Of a stretch of 64,000 nucleotides of DNA, positions 61,231-64,000 are shown in pieces. Position numbers and translations under genes: made by a program. How positions within the stretch are numbered: the stretch's first letter is position 1; each line of letters begins with the position of its first letter. Under the pieces are notes generated by a model. That model made no database searches, was not told where the DNA came from, and worked only from the letters and a program-made list of their open reading frames with translations. The DNA comes from UBA11222 sp030652895 (GTDB lineage: Bacteria > Pseudomonadota > Alphaproteobacteria > UBA11222): contig JBBQCS010000003.1 of assembly GCA_038318895.1 (NCBI GenBank), positions 1 to 64,000 of the forward strand, written 5' to 3'.

Positions 61231-61968
61231 ATGGAAAACGCATTTCTCGTCAGTCTGTCCCATCTCAGCTCTCTTAAGCGTGAAATGGATGTCATTGCCA
61301 ACAATCTGGCGAACGTCAATACAGACGCCTATAAATCCGAGAACGTATTGTTTGAGGAGTTTATTTCTCCGGTGGCGGAAGGCGACGGAAAGGTGCCGGA
61401 AGTTTCGTTTGTTCTGGACTATGGTCTGGTGCGAAATCTTTCGGCGGGAAATCTTGTGCAAACGGGGAGCCCGCTGGATGTCGCCATCAGCAGCGACGGC
61501 TATTTCGCGGTGCAGTTCAACGACCAGATCGCCTACACGAGAAACGGAAGTTTCAACCTGAATAATAAGGGCGAGCTTGTTACTTCTGCCGGGCATCAGG
61601 TATTGAACGCAAATTTAAGACCCATCGTAATTCCCCCTGGATCCGAATTGCCAGATATTGCCTCTGACGGAACAATTTCCGGTCCTGGTCTGGGCAACCA
61701 AAAACTCGGGGTCTTCTCATTTAAAGATCAGCAGGCCTTGAAAAAAATCGGGGCAAACCTCTTCACTACGGGTGAAGAACGAACGCTGACTCCCAAGGAC
61801 AAACTCAATCTTGTCCAGGGCAGCGTTGAAAGTTCAAATGTTCAGGCGGTTTCGGAGATCACCCGGATGATCGAAGTCATGCGCAAATATCAGTCCGCGG
61901 CGCAACTTACCGAAAATGGAGACGAGCTTACCCGCAAGGCCATCGACCAGCTGTCCCGGGTTCGTTAA
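61231..61968 (+). CDS. flgF: Flagellar basal-body rod protein FlgF
   Basis: This is a 245-residue proximal rod protein. It opens with LSSLKREMDVIANNLANVNT, the rod/hook N-terminal motif, has SPLDVAISSDGYFAVQ and YTRNGSFNLNNKGEL in the middle and ends with the C-terminal helix EVMRKYQSAAQL. An AGGA site lies 6 bases before the ATG. It is exported by the flagellar type III apparatus. flgG follows after 53 bases. Confidence 0.94.
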   Translation: MENAFLVSLSHLSSLKREMDVIANNLANVNTDAYKSENVLFEEFISPVAEGDGKVPEVSFVLDYGLVRNLSAGNLVQTGSPLDVAISSDGYFAVQFNDQIAYTRNGSFNLNNKGELVTSAGHQVLNANLRPIVIPPGSELPDIASDGTISGPGLGNQKLGVFSFKDQQALKKIGANLFTTGEERTLTPKDKLNLVQGSVESSNVQAVSEITRMIEVMRKYQSAAQLTENGDELTRKAIDQLSRVR

Positions 61969-62021
61969 GCCGTGGACACAATATTAACAGCCATGACAGA
62001 ACGCAGTAGAAGGTCAATACA

Positions 62022-62810
62022 ATGAAATCTCTCAATATCGCATCCACCGGTATGCTGGCGCAGCAACTGAATGTCGAAGTGATTTCCAACAATATCGCCA
62101 ATATGAACACCACCGGGTTTAAGCGCCAACGCGCGGAATTTCAGGATTTGCTGTACCAGAGCCTTGAACGCATCGGCGCAAACTCGTCGGACGCAGGGAC
62201 GATCGTCCCCTCGGGTGTTCAGGTGGGGTCCGGTGTAAAAACCGGGTCGGTGTATCGCATCATCGAACAGGGCAATGTGATTTCCACGGGCAACCCTTAT
62301 GATCTTGCAATTCAGGGGCGCGGCTTCTTTCGTGTGCAGTTGCCCAGCGGTGAACAATCCTATACCCGCGCAGGTTCTCTCTCCGTTAGCGCGGAAGGCC
62401 AACTCGTAACCCCGGAAGGTTTTGTTGTGGGGCCGGGGATTTCACTGCCGCAAGAGGCGACCGATATCACGATCAATAAACAGGGCCAGGTACAGGCAAA
62501 AATTCCGGGCCAGGTAGAATCTCAAACGGTCGGGCAGTTGGAATTGGCTACATTCTTTAACGAAGCCGGCCTGGAAGCAAAGGGGAACAATCTGTTCAAT
62601 GAAACGCCTTCTTCCGGCGCAGCGCAGGTGAGCACCCCGGGGGCGCTTGGCTACGGCACGGTGTTGCAGGGATTTGTAGAAACCTCGAACGTCAATCCGG
62701 TTTCTGAAATCACCGCGTTGATCACCGCCCAGCGCGCCTATGAGATGAATTCCAAGGTCATCAGCGCCTCTGACGAGATGCTCTCAACAACTACCAATCT
62801 GCGCAGGTAA
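62022..62810 (+). CDS. flgG: Flagellar basal-body rod protein FlgG
   Basis: This is a 262-residue distal rod protein. Typical segments are MKSLNIASTGMLAQQLNVEV, ISNNIANMNTTGFKRQRAEF, DLAIQGRGFFRVQLPSGE, YTRAGSLSVSAEG and the C-terminal EISALITAQRAYEMNSKVI-like end (here EITALITAQRAYEMNSKV). Length matches the family. It is followed 5 bases later by flgA. Confidence 0.96.
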   Translation: MKSLNIASTGMLAQQLNVEVISNNIANMNTTGFKRQRAEFQDLLYQSLERIGANSSDAGTIVPSGVQVGSGVKTGSVYRIIEQGNVISTGNPYDLAIQGRGFFRVQLPSGEQSYTRAGSLSVSAEGQLVTPEGFVVGPGISLPQEATDITINKQGQVQAKIPGQVESQTVGQLELATFFNEAGLEAKGNNLFNETPSSGAAQVSTPGALGYGTVLQGFVETSNVNPVSEITALITAQRAYEMNSKVISASDEMLSTTTNLRR

Positions 62811-62815
62811 GTGTG

Positions 62816-63385
62816 ATGCAACAATATCCAGTCGTTCGAGCAATCGTTTTAGCATTTGCCATACTGTTTCATTCTGCGGTTGGTATTGCCCCAACATCTG
62901 CCGCCGTCAAGCAGCATATCACGATGCATATGGTTCCCGTACTTGCGCAACCCATCGCGCGCGGCGACATCATCGGCGAAGAGAATGTGGTGATGCTGGA
63001 AAAAAGACGATCACCGGCCGGGATCGACTATATTACCGACAGTGCAGCGCTGGTCGGCATGGCTGCGAAACGCCCGCTGCGCGCCGGCGTCCCACTGCGC
63101 GTCATGGATATTGACCAGCCCAAAATCATAAAAAAGGGCGATCTGGTAACCATTGCGTTTGAGGCGCGCGGGTTAAGCCTCACCATTCGCGGCAAAGCGC
63201 TTGAGGACGGTATCCAGGGGCAGTCTATCCGTGTGATCAATACACAAACAAACCGCACCTTTGAAGGCGCCGCCGCTGCCGCGGGATATGTACTGGTGTC
63301 ACCAATGGTCAGCTACCCGCCCGTAGCGCCGCAAACTTCCCGTCTCGAATATTCTGCGCCAACCATCGGCCTTCCAGGCCAGTAA
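62816..63385 (+). CDS. flgA: Flagellar P-ring assembly chaperone FlgA
   Basis: This is a 189-residue periplasmic chaperone for FlgI. A signal peptide (AIVLAFAILFHSAVGIAPTSA) is followed by a SAF domain (VPVLAQPIARGDIIGEENVV; AKRPLRAGVPLRVMDI) and the C-terminal IKKGDLVTIAFEARGLSLTI with QSIRVINTQTNRTFEGA. I prefer ATG 62816 to the adjacent GTG 62813, since CAGGTAAG then has normal spacing. It is shorter than enterobacterial FlgA but normal for alphaproteobacteria. Confidence 0.92.
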   Translation: MQQYPVVRAIVLAFAILFHSAVGIAPTSAAVKQHITMHMVPVLAQPIARGDIIGEENVVMLEKRRSPAGIDYITDSAALVGMAAKRPLRAGVPLRVMDIDQPKIIKKGDLVTIAFEARGLSLTIRGKALEDGIQGQSIRVINTQTNRTFEGAAAAAGYVLVSPMVSYPPVAPQTSRLEYSAPTIGLPGQ

Positions 63386-63404
63386 GCAATTGGATTATCG
63401 CACC

Positions 63405-64000
63405 ATGCCATTTCATCCGCACTACACAATCCGTCAACAGCCCAAAAAATCCCGCATAGGTACGGAGTTCTTGCGTGGAACAGTGCTTGGTTTGGCATTG
63501 CTCGCGTTAGGCGCCTGTGCGGGGACAGGTGACCGGCTGCGCGCCATAGGCAGTCCGCCGCCGCTGACGCCGCTCGAGGGCGAAAAAGCGGGTGTGCCGC
63601 AAATGACCCAGGTCAATTTGCCCATGCCTGCGGTTGAAGCCTATACGACCCTGCCCAACTCACTGTGGAAAACCGGTTCACGCGCCTTTTTTAAGGACCA
63701 GCGCGCCACCAAAATCGGTGACATTCTGACCGTCAGTATAAATATTACCGATAGCGCCAAGGTGGACAACTCCACCACGCGCACCCGGACTGCCAGGGAA
63801 GGCGCGTCGGCAAATGCGCTTTTCGGCTATGAAAAAAGCCTGGGTAAGATTTTGCCCGAAGCCATTGACCCGAGCAACCTGCTGGAAGCGGATTCTTCAA
63901 GCAATAATTCCGGGAAGGGTACGGTAGACCGCAAAGAAGCCATCAACACCACGGTGGCGGCGATCATCACGCAAATACTGCCCAATGGCAATCTGGTTAT
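63405..64000 (+). CDS. flgH: Flagellar L-ring protein FlgH (partial)
   Basis: This is the first 198 codons of FlgH; the gene runs off the window. The leader ends in a lipobox (LALLALGACAG, Cys38), so the L-ring subunit is lipidated and sits in the outer membrane. The mature part has NSLWKTGSRAFFKDQRATKI, GDILTVSINITDSAKVDNST and, near the edge, VAAIITQILPNGNLVI, all FlgH hallmarks. The leader is unusually long before the hydrophobic stretch, so a start a few codons later is possible. It follows flgA by 19 bases. Confidence 0.92.
   Translation, partial: MPFHPHYTIRQQPKKSRIGTEFLRGTVLGLALLALGACAGTGDRLRAIGSPPPLTPLEGEKAGVPQMTQVNLPMPAVEAYTTLPNSLWKTGSRAFFKDQRATKIGDILTVSINITDSAKVDNSTTRTRTAREGASANALFGYEKSLGKILPEAIDPSNLLEADSSSNNSGKGTVDRKEAINTTVAAIITQILPNGNLV

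Overview
The window looks like chromosomal DNA of a flagellated alphaproteobacterium, probably Rhodospirillales-like (inference; no rRNA or marker phylogeny was possible). The basis is the fused IspDF enzyme, an ATP12 chaperone, the MotE/DUF6468 flagellar genes, a zapA-zauP pair, the dusB-ntrB-ntrC order, an Aap-type amino acid transporter and PleC/DivJ-like kinase cores. Almost all of it is dense core genome. I see no intact mobile element, prophage or CRISPR array.

Layout. 1-5998: end of an MFS transporter, tRNA-Pro(UGG), then a soluble histidine kinase coupled to a pentapeptide-repeat protein directly upstream of parE, followed by a DUF4242 protein and a lipoprotein. 5995-15828: two tandem near-duplicate SDR dehydrogenases, divergent from a tetR-MFP-RND efflux operon with a likely TetR operator, then a DEAD-box helicase and a DUF1329 envelope protein. 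15855-24692 (minus): propionyl-CoA carboxylase (pccB, pccA), an ATP12 chaperone, queF and the aapJQMP transporter. 24811-26906: a membrane histidine kinase and a deazaflavin-type oxidoreductase. 27049-32055: fabG-acpP-fabF-mltG-yicC-gmk. 32060-34629 (minus): two secreted Sel1-repeat proteins, 5-formyl-THF cyclo-ligase, zapA and zauP. 34778-40887: a central-carbon operon tkt-gap-pgk-fba, then thiE behind a REP-like element.

40990-44590 (minus): dusB-ntrB-ntrC. 44744-46898: ispDF-pgpA-pncC. 46901-52716 (minus): a frameshifted FkbM methyltransferase, a SulP transporter, a persulfide-dioxygenase-like metallo-hydrolase, an AbrB-family permease and NAD kinase. 52922-60909 (minus): a compact flagellar motor operon, fliL-fliM-DUF6468-motE-cheZ, followed by two MotB-like proteins and a 998-residue periplasmic TPR protein. 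61231-64000 (plus): flgF-flgG-flgA-flgH behind a good sigma-54 promoter.

The most interesting unexplained unit is the distal end of the flagellar operon. Two MotB-like proteins keep the membrane segment with its ion-binding Asp but have degenerate peptidoglycan-binding domains. Both are translationally coupled to a very large secreted beta/TPR protein, which suggests a periplasmic stator-scaffold module. The kinase-pentapeptide repeat-parE arrangement is the second candidate, because pentapeptide-repeat proteins of the Qnr/MfpA type act on type II topoisomerases.
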